Assembly (NCBI GenBank): GCA_963816315.1
Contig: CAWFJZ010000013.1
Span: 1 to 64,000 of the forward strand
Direction: 5' to 3'
DNA: 64,000 bases
DNA from: CADEEN01 sp963816315
GTDB lineage: Bacteria > Pseudomonadota > Gammaproteobacteria > Burkholderiales > Burkholderiaceae_C
The notes beneath the pieces were generated by a model. That model did not search any database, had not been told where the DNA came from, and was given only the letters and a program-made list of their open reading frames with translations. Of this stretch, positions 54,129 to 63,175 are shown piece by piece; position 1 is the first letter of the stretch, and the number at the start of each line of letters is the position of its first letter. The translations under genes were made by a program, and so were the position numbers.

Positions 54129-54135
54129 CGCCGAC

Positions 54136-54468
54136 ATGTTGAACCCGCTGCAAGGGCCACCGACCTTGACCGTGACGACGGCCTTGGAGCGCGTGGCCGG
54201 CGACACCGTGACCAGCCTGCGGGCTCACGCGCAGTGGGCGTCGTCGCCGGATGCGATGTCCTGCTACTGGGACGAGTTGTTCAACGCCGTCTGCGCGCGG
54301 CTGGAACAGTTGGCGCAGCACAGTGCGGAAGCACCGCTTCAGGCCGGCGTGCTCGAGTGCGTGGAAGCGCTCGAGCAACTGCATGCGAGCTTCCGCGACG
54401 AACGTGCGCGGCATCGCCAGCAGGCGCACGACATCATGGCGTTGCGATCGCCACCGGACACGCCTTGA
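54136..54468 (+). CDS. Small helical unknown protein, paralogous to 55812
   Basis: 110 aa. Helical, with WASSPDAMSCYWDELFNAVC and AGVLECVEALEQLHASF. The latter block resembles CASVLECVDALDRLQALL of the 55812 gene product, so the two are likely distant paralogs on either side of the second Crp-like gene. No family recognised. ATG 54136. Confidence 0.65.
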   Translation: MLNPLQGPPTLTVTTALERVAGDTVTSLRAHAQWASSPDAMSCYWDELFNAVCARLEQLAQHSAEAPLQAGVLECVEALEQLHASFRDERARHRQQAHDIMALRSPPDTP

Positions 54469-54479
54469 GGCAGGCTTCG

Positions 54480-54965
54480 ATGTTCAAGCACCTGCTCGTC
54501 GCCGTGGTTGCGTTCCCTGTGCTGCAGGCCGCGCAACGGGCCGAGCCGGCCTACCAGGCGGCCAACGCCCAAATCAGCGCCGACTATCGAACCGAGAAAG
54601 AAGCCTGCGCGCCGCTGGCGGCGCAGGCAGGCAACGTCTGCCTCGAACAAACCCGGGCGCGCAGGAAAGTGGCACGGGCCGAGCTCGAGTTCAGCCACGG
54701 CGGCAACATGCGCGACCATCACAAGGTGCTGGAGGCCCGCGCCGAGGCCGCCGATGCGGTGGCCCAGGCGCAGTGCAGCGACACCAAGGGCCGTTTGCAC
54801 GACCTGTGTGTCGTGCAGGCGCGGACCGTCGAGGCCCAGGCGCTGGCCGGAGCCGGGCCAGCGCCACCGCTCGTCGATCCGCGGCCCGACGGCGTGCGCG
54901 TGCAGCGCGCCGTGGTCGAGACGCACCGGCCGGCTGCCGCGCCGTTCAAAGCCCTGGCCCTGTGA
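54480..54965 (+). CDS. Exported Ala/Cys-containing protein of a stress-island family
   Basis: 161 aa. Signal peptide (MFKHLLVAVVAFPVLQAAQ) then YQAANAQISADYRTEKEACA, VCLEQTRARRKVARAELEFS, DHHKVLEARAEAADAVAQAQ and LCVVQARTVEAQALA. Paired cysteines (EACAP..NVCL and AQCSD..DLCV) mark two repeats of an alanine/charged helical unit. Probably a periplasmic helical protein; function unknown. ATG 54480. Confidence 0.75.
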   Translation: MFKHLLVAVVAFPVLQAAQRAEPAYQAANAQISADYRTEKEACAPLAAQAGNVCLEQTRARRKVARAELEFSHGGNMRDHHKVLEARAEAADAVAQAQCSDTKGRLHDLCVVQARTVEAQALAGAGPAPPLVDPRPDGVRVQRAVVETHRPAAAPFKALAL

Positions 54966-54973
54966 ACGTCGCT

Positions 54974-54989
54974 GTGTGCGTTGGCACAC
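54974..54989 (+). promoter_or_regulatory. Divergent operator-like palindrome before the second crp-like gene (site k)
   Basis: GTGTGC-GTTG-GCACAC is a perfect dyad related to, but shifted by one base from, the shared pattern. CATACT at 55012-55017 is centred 33 bases downstream, a plausible -10 box. Confidence 0.5.
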
Positions 54990-55108
54990 CGACGCCGCAG
55001 CGCGCGGCCGGCATACTCGTTCGCAGCAGCAGCGCGACGGCTTCACGTCCATGCCTGCCTGTCCACCTGCTTGCAGCGCAGGGGCGCACCACTCCTACAA
55101 GAGCCGTC

Positions 55109-55801
55109 ATGGCCACCGCCCAGAACCACCTCATCGAGCGTTTGCCGCGCAAGGAGCGCGCCGCGCTGCTCGCCGCCGGCGAGTCCGTCCAATTGGTGCT
55201 GGGCAAAGTGCTTTGCGAGCCCGGCAAGCCGACGCGGCATGTCTATTTCCCGGTCGATGCCTTCATTTCGATGGTCGCGCCGATCGACGGCAAGCCGGCG
55301 CTCGAAGTCGGCATGGTCGGCCGCGAGGGCATGCTCGGTGCGCAACTGGCGCTTGGCGTGGCCACCGTGCCGTTGCATGCGGTGGTGCAGGGTCAGGGCG
55401 CGGCCTGGCGCATCGCCAGCGCGGCCTTTTGCACCGAGCTCGCCCGCAGCCCGGTGCTGCAGCGCCTGCTCGACCGCTACCTCTACGTGCTGATGGCGCA
55501 GCTCGCCGGCTCGGCTGCCTGCCTGCGCTTTCACGAGATCGGCCCGCGGCTGGCGCGCTGGTTGCTGATGAGCCAGGACCGTGCGCATGCCGAGCGCTTT
55601 CACGTCACCCATGAATTCCTGGCCTACATGCTCGGCGTGCGCCGCGTCGGCATCACGGCCGCCGCCAGCGCGATGCAGCGCGCTGGTCTGATCGAGTACC
55701 ACCGCGGCGAAATGCTGATCAAGAACCGCACCGGGCTCGAAGCCACCGCCTGCGCGTGTTATGGCAACGACCAGCGGGCCTACGGCGATGTGCTCGGCTG
55801 A
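55109..55801 (+). CDS. Crp/Fnr family transcriptional regulator (second)
   Basis: 230 aa. Same architecture as the first: beta barrel (LVLGKVLCEPGKPTRHVYFP), dimer helix, helix-turn-helix with LGVRRVGITAAASAMQ. It lacks the glutamate equivalent to CRP Glu181 (RRV instead of RRE), so its DNA specificity may differ. Also lacks FNR cysteines. ATG 55109. The two regulators share about the same length and conserved YFP and EGM segments and are likely paralogs. Confidence 0.9.
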   Translation: MATAQNHLIERLPRKERAALLAAGESVQLVLGKVLCEPGKPTRHVYFPVDAFISMVAPIDGKPALEVGMVGREGMLGAQLALGVATVPLHAVVQGQGAAWRIASAAFCTELARSPVLQRLLDRYLYVLMAQLAGSAACLRFHEIGPRLARWLLMSQDRAHAERFHVTHEFLAYMLGVRRVGITAAASAMQRAGLIEYHRGEMLIKNRTGLEATACACYGNDQRAYGDVLG

Positions 55802-55811
55802 GGGCTAGGCC

Positions 55812-56288
55812 GTGGCCCACCGCCCGACGCCTGGCCAGACCGATGCCATGGCTGCGTTTGCGCAGCAGTTGGAAGGCATCCGGCAGCTTTTCGACGACGA
55901 CGATCGGCAGGACGAGCGCTTTGCGCTTTACGGCGTGGAGACGCAGCCGCACCAGACCACCGGCGTCTCGATCGACGAGTGGGGCGCGTTGCTGGGTGCC
56001 GTCAAGGCGCGGCTGCGCCTGGCGGTCGGCGAGATGCACCGGCCCGGCTTCAACGACACGCCGGCGGCGGTATGTGCGAGCGTGCTCGAATGCGTCGATG
56101 CGCTGGATCGGTTGCAGGCCTTGCTTGGCGACGCGCTGACAGCACAGACATCAGCGCAGCGGCGCGAGTCCGCAGTCACTGCCGCACTCGGCAAGCGCGG
56201 CGGTTCGACACAGCCTCACGTGTCTGGCGTTCCCGTGTCGAGCAGTCCGCTGCTCAACCCCGTTCGCGCCGCCGCCGCCAAGGACTGA
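55812..56288 (+). CDS. Unknown acidic protein, paralogous to 54136 in one block
   Basis: 158 aa from GTG 55812 (ATG 55848 also possible). Begins 10 bases after the second Crp-like gene, likely co-transcribed. Acidic segment LFDDDDRQDERFALYGVETQ, then VSIDEWGALLGAVKARLRLA and the block CASVLECVDALDRLQALL shared with 54136. The C-terminal tail overlaps the convergent iron-permease gene by 73 bases and may be over-read. Confidence 0.6.
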   Translation: MAHRPTPGQTDAMAAFAQQLEGIRQLFDDDDRQDERFALYGVETQPHQTTGVSIDEWGALLGAVKARLRLAVGEMHRPGFNDTPAAVCASVLECVDALDRLQALLGDALTAQTSAQRRESAVTAALGKRGGSTQPHVSGVPVSSSPLLNPVRAAAAKD

Positions 56289-56638
56289 TAGCGAGCCTGG
56301 AAGGCATCGAGCTGCTCGCCTTCGAGCTCTTCCAGATCGAGCAGCGCGTTGTGGGCGCCCTGCGTGGCGCGGATCAACTCGTCGAGCTTGATCTGGATCG
56401 CTTCGGTGTCGCGGTTTTGCGTGTTCTGGATCAGGAACACCATCAAAAAAGTGATGATCGTCGTGGCGGTGTTGATGACCAGTTGCCAGGTGTCGCTGAA
56501 GCCGAACAAAGGGCCTGTGACGATCCAGAGTCCGATCACGGCCACGGCGAGCGCGAAGACGCGCGGCCGGCCGCAAAAGTGGGCCGCGGCTTTGGCGAAA
56601 TGCGAATACCCGCTGGACGGTCGACCGACCTCGGCCAT
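56216..56638 (-). CDS. Low-affinity iron permease-like membrane protein
   Basis: 140 aa. Two membrane helices (VFALAVAVIGLWIVTGPLFG, LVINTATTIITFLMVFLIQN) followed by NTQNRDTEAIQIKLDELIRA, the signature of the bacterial low-affinity iron permease (Fet4-like) family. C-terminal helix LEGEQLDAFQARYQSLAA. Family name comes from fungal homologs; bacterial transport is not proven. Confidence 0.88.
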   Translation of the reverse strand: MAEVGRPSSGYSHFAKAAAHFCGRPRVFALAVAVIGLWIVTGPLFGFSDTWQLVINTATTIITFLMVFLIQNTQNRDTEAIQIKLDELIRATQGAHNALLDLEELEGEQLDAFQARYQSLAAAARTGLSSGLLDTGTPDT

Positions 56639-56750
56639 GCTGCCGTCTTCGGCTATTGGCTCGCCGCCGACGCCGGCGCCGGCGCCGCGGTCACCAAGAC
56701 GGCCTCACGCGTCAGCCGCAAGAGCAACGTCGATCGCCGGGCTCGAGCGT

Positions 56751-57023
56751 TCACGGCGTCGCGCCACTCTGTTGGGCCAGACAGGCGGCGCGCGGTGCAA
56801 CGCCCCGCGCGGCGCTGCAGCGCCACACCGCATCGGCGCGCTCGGCACTCGCGCGGTGGCGCGCCTGGCTGCTTTCCACGCTCGACGCCACCACCTGTTG
56901 GAACGCCAACAACAGGGCCAGCACGCCGGCCGCGCCCACCAGGCCCGGAGCGAAAGGCGCCAGCCGATCGCGCAGCGCCGCACAGCGTGTGGCCCAGGGC
57001 GTCGAGGCAGGAGGTAGAGTCAT
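56751..57023 (-). CDS. Small membrane protein of unknown function
   Basis: 90 aa from ATG 57023 with GGAGGTAGAG-like context on the opposite strand not serving as its ribosome site. One membrane helix (LAPFAPGLVGAAGVLALLLA) and two cysteines near the C-terminus (VWRCSAARG, RAACLAQQ). No family recognised; moderately supported. Confidence 0.45.
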   Translation of the reverse strand: MTLPPASTPWATRCAALRDRLAPFAPGLVGAAGVLALLLAFQQVVASSVESSQARHRASAERADAVWRCSAARGVAPRAACLAQQSGATP

Positions 57024-57108
57024 TCGCGCGATCGTGCGCGCGCAACGCCATGCGCGCTGTCGGACCCGCAGCGCATCGGCTGTAGGCGACGCCTGACAGG
57101 AATTCATC

Positions 57109-57966
57109 TCATCCGCGGCCAGCCGGATGGACAGCCGAGCAGAGCAGCAATTCGTTCGGGCCGACCCACCCGTGCGCGGTCCGGAAGCGGTCGAGCTGGC
57201 GCCTGATGTCGGCCCAGGCCTCGGCTTGCCGAGCTGCGGACAGAGGGCGCAAGACTTCGATCACGGGCGAGCCCGCGGTGCGCACGAACGCGATGTAGTC
57301 GTCCACGTTAGGCAAAGAGAAGGGTGCCTGCAGCCGCGTCACCTCGATGTCGCCGCAGCCCGCATCGCGCATCACCTTGGCGGCCAGCCCCGGCCGGCCG
57401 AGGCTCAGCAGCGAACCCGGTGCAAAGGGATCGGCCTCGGGCAGGCCGGCGTGTTGCCTGGCAGTGCGCATCGTGATGGCGACGCAGGGGTTGGCCTCGG
57501 GCGTCGAAAAGACCAAGGCACTCAGCCGGCCGCCCGGCCGCAGCGCCTGCCGCATCTCGCGCGCGGCCGCGAGGGGTGACGGGCAGAACATCCATCCCAG
57601 GCGGCAGATCACGGCGTCGAAGTTCGCGCCGGCCATGCCGAGCGTTTGCGCGTCGGCGACTTGGAAGTGCAGGCGCGTGCCGCGAGCGTCGCGCAGACTG
57701 GCTTGCGCCAATGCCAGGATGCGCGGCGAAACGTCGGTGACCCAGACCTCGCCGCGCTCGCCGACGCGCTGCACGATGTCGCGCGTCTGGTCGCCGGCGC
57801 CAGCGGCCACGTCGAGCACCTTGGCGCCGGGCAAGAGGCGGGCGGAGTCGAGCACGCAACGCGTGGCGTCGCGCAGCCACTCGCGCACCAGCGCGCTGTT
57901 GTGGTGCCAACCGACGGCGGCGTCGTCCCAGGCGTCGGCACTGGATCGTGCGGCGGCGGCTGTCAT
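57109..57966 (-). CDS. Class I SAM-dependent methyltransferase
   Basis: 285 aa. Motif I AKVLDVAAGAGDQTRDIVQR, motif II EVWVTDVSPRILALAQASL, motif III GANFDAVICRLGWMF and ALRPGGRLSALVFSTPEANP. Rossmann-type fold of the UbiE/Methyltransf_11 group; substrate unknown. ATG 57966 overlaps the stop of the Bug-type gene upstream by four bases. Confidence 0.92.
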   Translation of the reverse strand: MTAAAARSSADAWDDAAVGWHHNSALVREWLRDATRCVLDSARLLPGAKVLDVAAGAGDQTRDIVQRVGERGEVWVTDVSPRILALAQASLRDARGTRLHFQVADAQTLGMAGANFDAVICRLGWMFCPSPLAAAREMRQALRPGGRLSALVFSTPEANPCVAITMRTARQHAGLPEADPFAPGSLLSLGRPGLAAKVMRDAGCGDIEVTRLQAPFSLPNVDDYIAFVRTAGSPVIEVLRPLSAARQAEAWADIRRQLDRFRTAHGWVGPNELLLCSAVHPAGRG

Positions 57967-58957
57967 GCCTCGAGCCGGATGCCGGTGGTGGCGATGACCT
58001 CGCGCCAGTAGCGCTGCTCGGCCGCGATGCGCTCGCTCATCGCCGCGGCCGTGCCGCTGTTGGCCAGCATGCCCATGTCACCGAGGACCGCGCCCAACGC
58101 CTTGCTGTCGGCCGCGGTGCGCAGCGCTTGCGAAGCGTTGTCGCAGCACCGCGGGCGAGGCGGCGCCGGGCAGGAAGAAGCCGAACCACTCGCGGATGGC
58201 GAGCCGGGGGTGGCCCTGTTCGACGAAGGTCGGCACGTCGGGCATGAAGGTGCTGCGCACAGCGCCCGACGTCGCCAGCACGCGCAGCTTGCCGGCGGCA
58301 TGGTGCGGCCGCAGCAGGCCTTCGGGCAGCGTCAGGCAGGCCAGGCGCCCGCCCAGCAGATCGAGCAGGGCGGCCGGTCCTCCCGGATAGGCCACGTGCT
58401 GTGCATCGACCTTGGCGTCGCGAAAGAGCAGCGCGCTCAACATGTGCGGCAGGGTGCCGGCACCGGGCGAGCCGTAGTTGGCGAGCGCGGCGTGGTTGCG
58501 GGCCCAGTCGATGAATTCGGCGAGGCTGCGCACGCTGTGCGGCACCGCCGGGCCGACGGCCAGGGCGAGCGTGGCCTCGGCCGCCACGGCCACCGGCGTC
58601 AAGTCGGCCTGCGGCTCGTAGCCGAGCTTGGCGTAGAGGGAGGGATGGACGGTGGCGATCGCGCCGGCCGCGAGCAGCATCGTCGCGCCGTCAGGCGGCG
58701 GCTTGCTTCAACGCGCCGATCGCGATCTGGCCCGCGGCCCCCGGGCGGTTGTCCACGACCACGCCGGCGGCGTAGCGTGCGCCAAGCTGCTCGGCGTAGC
58801 GGCGCGCGATGGTGTCGGGGATGCTGCCGGCGGGCCCCATGCACAGGATGCGCAGCGAGGCCGCTTGCGCCCACGCGGCGCGCGGCGTGGCGGCGCCGGC
58901 GGTCAACGCAGCGGCGGCGTGCAGGAACAGGCGGCGTGAGCGGCGGTTGCATTCCAT
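57963..58957 (-). pseudogene. Bug-family tripartite tricarboxylate transporter binding protein, two frame breaks
   Basis: The joined product is about 330 residues: Tat-like signal (RRSRRLFLHAAAALTAGAA), LRILCMGPAGSIPDTIARRY, VVVDNRPGAAGQIAIGALKQ, then after a shift at about 58693 MLLAAGAIATVHPSLYAKLG, YGSPGAGTLPHMLSALLF and PDVPTFVEQGHP, and after another shift near 58125 ADSKALGAVLGDMGMLANSG. These are Bug/TctC hallmarks. No TctAB genes nearby, as usual for orphan Bug proteins. Breaks may be artefacts. Confidence 0.85.
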
Positions 58958-59005
58958 GAGCGGTCTCCGAGTCAAAAGGTGTGACGCAGCTTGCCGCGCC
59001 GCCGC

Positions 59006-61936
59006 TTAGAGATCGGGTAGGGATTCGAGACGCTGCACGCGGCGCTGCAAGGCCTCGCGCCGCGCGGCGACGATCGGCAGCGTTTCGGCCGGCAGCAAGG
59101 CGGCGCGATAGAGCCAGCGCACCCGTTGCGCCAGCGCCGGCCGTTGCGGCGCGGAGGCCGCGTCGATCTGCGCCAGCACCTGTTCGAGCGCGGCCACGTC
59201 CGTCCAGCAGCGCTGCGGGTTGAGCGCCAACGCGCCGTGGCGCAAGACGATGCGGTCGTCGCCGCCGAGTGCCTTGCGCAGGCGGTGCAGGGCGTTGTCC
59301 AGGGCGTTGCGCGCGGCGTCGCCGTCGGCGTCGGGCCACAGCGCATCGGCGATCTGGTCTTGCGGCACGGGCGTCTGGCCGTGTGCTGCGAGCACGCCGA
59401 GCAGTTCCAGCAAGCGCCGGCTTTCCTTGCGCGACGAGGCCATCGGCGCGCCGCCGATCTCGACGTCGAGCGCGCCGAACGCACGCACGCGCACGGCCCA
59501 CGGCCAGGCCTCATCGGCTTGCGGCGGCGCCTTCAGCTGGTTGCGCACGACGATGTCGCGGGCGATCTCAGGCTCGATGTTGTGCGCCAGCGCCATCGCG
59601 CACAGGCGCGCCATCATGTCGCCGCACAGGAACAGCATCGGCCCATGCCGGTAGCCGCACTCGCGGGCGACGCGCAATGCCGTGCCCAGGTGCTGTTGCA
59701 CGCCGGCTTCGTCGTCGCGCTGCAGGGCGGCATAGGCGGCCACGCAACCGCCGACCCAGTGATGCCAGCGGCAGGTGGCGAACATCGGGTGCGAGAAGAC
59801 TTCTTCGATCGCTTGCCGCGCCTCGGCATGCTCGCCGCTGTGCGCCGCGGCCAGCGCGTTGGCGATCAGTGCGATGTGTTCGCGCATTTGAAAGCCGCCG
59901 GCGCGTGCGCTGGCCACCGCAGCGCGCATCAGGCGCAGGGCGGTCGGCGCGTCGCCTTCGAGCAGCGCCAGCATGCCGCGCTGGTGTTCGTAGGTCGTGC
60001 GGTCGAAGGCGTTGTCCGGGTGCAGCACCAGCGCCGCCTGCTCCATGTGCCGGCGCGCCGCCGCGGCATCGACCGAGGCCAGCGCCACGAACATGGCTTG
60101 CAGCTCGGCGCCGGCCCGCTGCGGCGCCAGCAGCGGTTCGGCTTCGATCAGCGCCAGCGCCTGTTGCGAGTCGGCGCGCGCGGCCTCGGTGTGGCCGAGC
60201 AGCGTCTTGACGGTCGTGCCCACGCTCCACCAGCGCAGCATCGTCGCCGGCGCGGCCAGGCCCCGCAGGCACAGCGCGTCGATGCGCAGCACGATGCGTT
60301 CGAGCCGATCGACATGGCCGCGCCACAGCAGGTGGAACACGAGCGCGCCCACCAGCTGGCGCTGGCCGGCCGCCGACTCGTGGTGCAGCAGGCGTTCGGC
60401 GCGCTCGGCCAGCGCTTCGGTGAGCGCATGCCACGGCATCCGATAGACCAGCGCCGACAACAGGCCGGGCACGAGGCGCATCTGGGTGTCGTCGTCGTGG
60501 GCGGCGAGCGCGCGTTCGGCGTGCGTGGTCAGCACGTCGATCCACGGATCGAGTTCGGCGACGCGACCGGTCGAGACCAGCGCGACCCCCGCCCCCGCAG
60601 CGGCTGCGAGACAACCGTCCACGTCGCCCGCCGCGGCGCAGGCCTGTCGGGCCAGCACCATGTCGGCCAACGCCGCCGCGGGCTGCGTGTCCAGCGCACA
60701 GAAGCCGCGCCAATAGGCCAGATGGTCGCCGTGCGCGGCGGGCAGCGCCTCGATGTGCTGGCGCAGCGCCTGCAGGCGGCCGTCGGCGGCATAGCGCGGA
60801 GCGCAATCGGCGAGGGTTCGTGCAGCCTCGTCCCAGGCCTCGGCCTCGATCAGGCGCTGCAGGCCGGCATCGGTCTGGCCGGCCTCGATGAGCAGCCGGC
60901 CGGCGCGCAGCCACATCGCGCGCCGCTCGCCGGGCGAGGCGCTGCGCTCGAAGCGCCGGCGCAGAAACTCGCTGAACAAGGCATGAAAGACGAAGGCCGC
61001 CGGCGGGCCTTCGCGGCGGTCGGTGAACAGGCTCGACGCCGCGAGTTGCTCCAGCAGCGCCGGCGCCGGCGCAAAGTCGCTCATGGCAATGGCCAGATCG
61101 GCCGTGGTGCTCGGCAGGTGGGCCAGCGCCATCAGCGCCTGCTGCTGCGGCGCCGGCATGCGCAGCAGCACTTCGCCGGCGAAGTAGTCGAACAGGCGCT
61201 CGCGTGCGTCCAGCGGCGGCGGGCTGGCGTTGCGCGGTGCGCCCTGCAGCATCAGCGTCAGGCCTGCCGCCCAGCCCTGCGCGGCAGCCAGCGATGCCGC
61301 CAACGCATCCGGGCGGCCATGCAAGCGGATCAAGGCCTGCGTCTCGGCGTCGTCGAAGCGCAGCACGTCGGCGCCGATCACGACCAGCTGTTGTCGCGCC
61401 AGCGCGCCGGTGTACGCGGCCGGCGGCGCCTCGCGGCTGATGAACACCCACTGCACGCCGGCCGGCAAGTCCGCCAGCGCACGCGCCAAGGCCGCCTGCA
61501 GCGGCGATGGCGCGGGCAGTTCCTGGTGGTTGTCGAGCACCAAGGTCCAGCGTGTCGGCAGCAGCGGCAGCATGTGCAGCAGACGCCGCCGCAGCCAGCC
61601 GGCCAGGTCGGCCAGGTCATCGCTGCGCAGCGCGGGCAGGTTCGGCGGCGCCGCGACGAGGCCGGCCCACAGGGCATCCAACGATTGCATGAAGGTGGCC
61701 GGGTCGGCGTCGCTGTCGTCGAGCTGCAGCCACAGCGTCGGGGCCTCGCGCCGGCGCAGCCAGGTGGCGACGAGGGTGGTCTTGCCGGCGCCCGGCGGCG
61801 CGGCCAACCAGAGGCCGGGCGCCTCCGACCAGCCCGCCAGCAGCTCGAACAGACGTTCGCGATCGAAGACGCGGCCCAAGCGCGGGCTGGCGAGTTTGCC
61901 GAGAGCGGCAGCGTGCCGCGCAAGCCGCGTGTTCAT
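59006..61936 (-). CDS. Large ATPase-type transcriptional regulator (MalT-like body with SARP/BTAD-type C-terminus)
   Basis: 976 aa. N-terminal STAND ATPase: P-loop LAAPPGAGKTTLVATWLRRR at about 45-64, LWLQLDDSDADPATFMQSLD, WTLVLDNHQELPAPSPLQ and WVFISREAPP. Then a long helical TPR-like region (about 350-800), and a C-terminal winged helix with VRAFGALDVEIGGAPMASSR, RRLLELLGVLAAHGQTPVPQ, DQIADALWPDADGDAARNAL and LDNALHRLRKALGGDDRIVL, which is the OmpR/SARP type rather than the LuxR type of MalT. Upstream of the Bug gene, same strand. Inducer unknown. Confidence 0.88.
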   Translation of the reverse strand: MNTRLARHAAALGKLASPRLGRVFDRERLFELLAGWSEAPGLWLAAPPGAGKTTLVATWLRRREAPTLWLQLDDSDADPATFMQSLDALWAGLVAAPPNLPALRSDDLADLAGWLRRRLLHMLPLLPTRWTLVLDNHQELPAPSPLQAALARALADLPAGVQWVFISREAPPAAYTGALARQQLVVIGADVLRFDDAETQALIRLHGRPDALAASLAAAQGWAAGLTLMLQGAPRNASPPPLDARERLFDYFAGEVLLRMPAPQQQALMALAHLPSTTADLAIAMSDFAPAPALLEQLAASSLFTDRREGPPAAFVFHALFSEFLRRRFERSASPGERRAMWLRAGRLLIEAGQTDAGLQRLIEAEAWDEAARTLADCAPRYAADGRLQALRQHIEALPAAHGDHLAYWRGFCALDTQPAAALADMVLARQACAAAGDVDGCLAAAAGAGVALVSTGRVAELDPWIDVLTTHAERALAAHDDDTQMRLVPGLLSALVYRMPWHALTEALAERAERLLHHESAAGQRQLVGALVFHLLWRGHVDRLERIVLRIDALCLRGLAAPATMLRWWSVGTTVKTLLGHTEAARADSQQALALIEAEPLLAPQRAGAELQAMFVALASVDAAAARRHMEQAALVLHPDNAFDRTTYEHQRGMLALLEGDAPTALRLMRAAVASARAGGFQMREHIALIANALAAAHSGEHAEARQAIEEVFSHPMFATCRWHHWVGGCVAAYAALQRDDEAGVQQHLGTALRVARECGYRHGPMLFLCGDMMARLCAMALAHNIEPEIARDIVVRNQLKAPPQADEAWPWAVRVRAFGALDVEIGGAPMASSRKESRRLLELLGVLAAHGQTPVPQDQIADALWPDADGDAARNALDNALHRLRKALGGDDRIVLRHGALALNPQRCWTDVAALEQVLAQIDAASAPQRPALAQRVRWLYRAALLPAETLPIVAARREALQRRVQRLESLPDL

Positions 61937-62011
61937 GCGGCCAGCTTACCCGCTGGGCCCGAAAATACCGGCCCGGCAGCCAGACCGCGCGCAGCCTGCG
62001 ACAATACGGGC

Positions 62012-62218
62012 ATGAGCAAAGCGACCCCCTCGACCAAAGTCTCGGAAAACGGCCTGCGCTATGCGGCCAAGGTGTCTGGTTCGCCCTTCACCGGCACCGG
62101 CCACACGCGCTCGTGTTTCCTGTGCGGCCGCCATCGGCAAGCCGCGCAGTTGAAGTCCAAGCGCGTGCTGGGCCGGGCGGAAATGGTCTGCGCACCAAGC
62201 TGCAACAGCGTCGAATGA
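62012..62218 (+). CDS. Small zinc-ribbon-like protein
   Basis: 68 aa. HTRSCFLCGRHRQAAQLKSK and AEMVCAPSC give CxxC...CxxxC, a likely zinc site. Rich in basic residues before it. A homologous small family occurs in Burkholderiales, function unknown. ATG 62012; ACAATAC at 62000-62006 is a possible -10 box, leaving a very short leader. Confidence 0.75.
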   Translation: MSKATPSTKVSENGLRYAAKVSGSPFTGTGHTRSCFLCGRHRQAAQLKSKRVLGRAEMVCAPSCNSVE

Positions 62219-62241
62219 TCGGCTGACTTCGTCGGTGCGCG

Positions 62242-63135
62242 ATGTTCGGCATCGAGCACCTGCGAGACCTGACGCTGCGCCGCGCCACGCACACGCCGGG
62301 GCAGCGCCACTTGAGCGCGGCCAGCGGGCTGGTCTGCGCCAACGGCCGCGTCTATGTCATGGCCGACGACGAGCACCATCTCGCGTTCTTTGACGGCGCG
62401 CACACGCACGGCCGCATGGTGCGCCTGTTCGAGGGCACGTTGCCGGCCGGCATGAAGGCGCGCAAGAAGCGCAAGCCCGATAGCGAGACGCTGGCCCTGC
62501 TGCCGGGCGGCGTGCTGATGGCACTCGGCTCAGGCTCGCGGCCGCGGCGTTGCCGTGCGGCGTGGATCGCGCTCGACAACGAGGGCCAGCCGCGACGGCC
62601 GGCGCGGCTCGTTGACCTGACGCCGCTGTACGAGCCGCTGCGCGAGCACTTCGACGACTTGAACATCGAAGGCGCGTTCGTCAGCGGCCGCGAGTTCGTG
62701 CTGCTGCAACGCGGCCATGCGGGCGGCTCGCCGAATGCGTCGATTCACTACGCATTGAGCAGCGTGCTCGCCTGGTTGTTCGACGGCGCCGACGCGCCTC
62801 TGCCTCCGCGCGTGCGCCGCCACCGGCTAGGCTCGGTCGGCGGCGTGCCGCTCGGCTTCACCGATGGCGCAGCGCTGCCGGGCGGGCGCTGGGTGTTCAC
62901 GGCCGTGGCCGAAGCGACGGACGACAGCGTGGCCGACGGCGCCTGCGTTGGCAGCGTGGTCGGTGTCATGTCGGCGCAGGGCGAGCTGTTGGCGCGCCAG
63001 GCGATGCCGCATGACGAAAAGATCGAAGGCATCGACGCGCGTCTGCGGCGCGGCAGGATCGAGTTCTGTCTGGTCACGGATGCCGACGATCCGCGCATCG
63101 CGTCGCAGCTGCTGCGGGGGAGTGTCGGCTTGTAG
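62242..63135 (+). CDS. DUF6929-like beta-propeller protein
   Basis: 297 aa. Repeated beta-strand blades: LSAASGLVCANGRVYVMADD, LALLPGGVLMALGSGSRP, IEGAFVSGREFVLLQRGH, LGFTDGAALPGGRWVFTAVA and KIEGIDARLRRGRIEFCLVT. This pattern is typical of a cytoplasmic six-bladed propeller family without signal peptide. ATG 62242, 23 bases after the zinc-ribbon gene. Function unknown. Confidence 0.75.
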   Translation: MFGIEHLRDLTLRRATHTPGQRHLSAASGLVCANGRVYVMADDEHHLAFFDGAHTHGRMVRLFEGTLPAGMKARKKRKPDSETLALLPGGVLMALGSGSRPRRCRAAWIALDNEGQPRRPARLVDLTPLYEPLREHFDDLNIEGAFVSGREFVLLQRGHAGGSPNASIHYALSSVLAWLFDGADAPLPPRVRRHRLGSVGGVPLGFTDGAALPGGRWVFTAVAEATDDSVADGACVGSVVGVMSAQGELLARQAMPHDEKIEGIDARLRRGRIEFCLVTDADDPRIASQLLRGSVGL

Positions 63136-63175
63136 GTGGTTGCGGTGCGCGGGCCGGTCGTCCTACACTGCGTAA

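Larger units (their letters stand above)
53801..54135. promoter_or_regulatory. Intergenic region with operator site j and a possible small ORF
   Basis: 335 bases between the AI-2E gene and the 54136 gene. It holds site j (53908-53923), a TAACTT box centred 32 bases after the palindrome centre, and a 41-codon ORF with good ribosome site at 54003. Confidence 0.5.

Noticed and set aside
59126..62218. About 1,000-codon frame antisense to the MalT/SARP-like regulator
   Set aside because: Only its last 68 codons (from ATG 62012) look like a real protein; the rest is codon-bias shadow.
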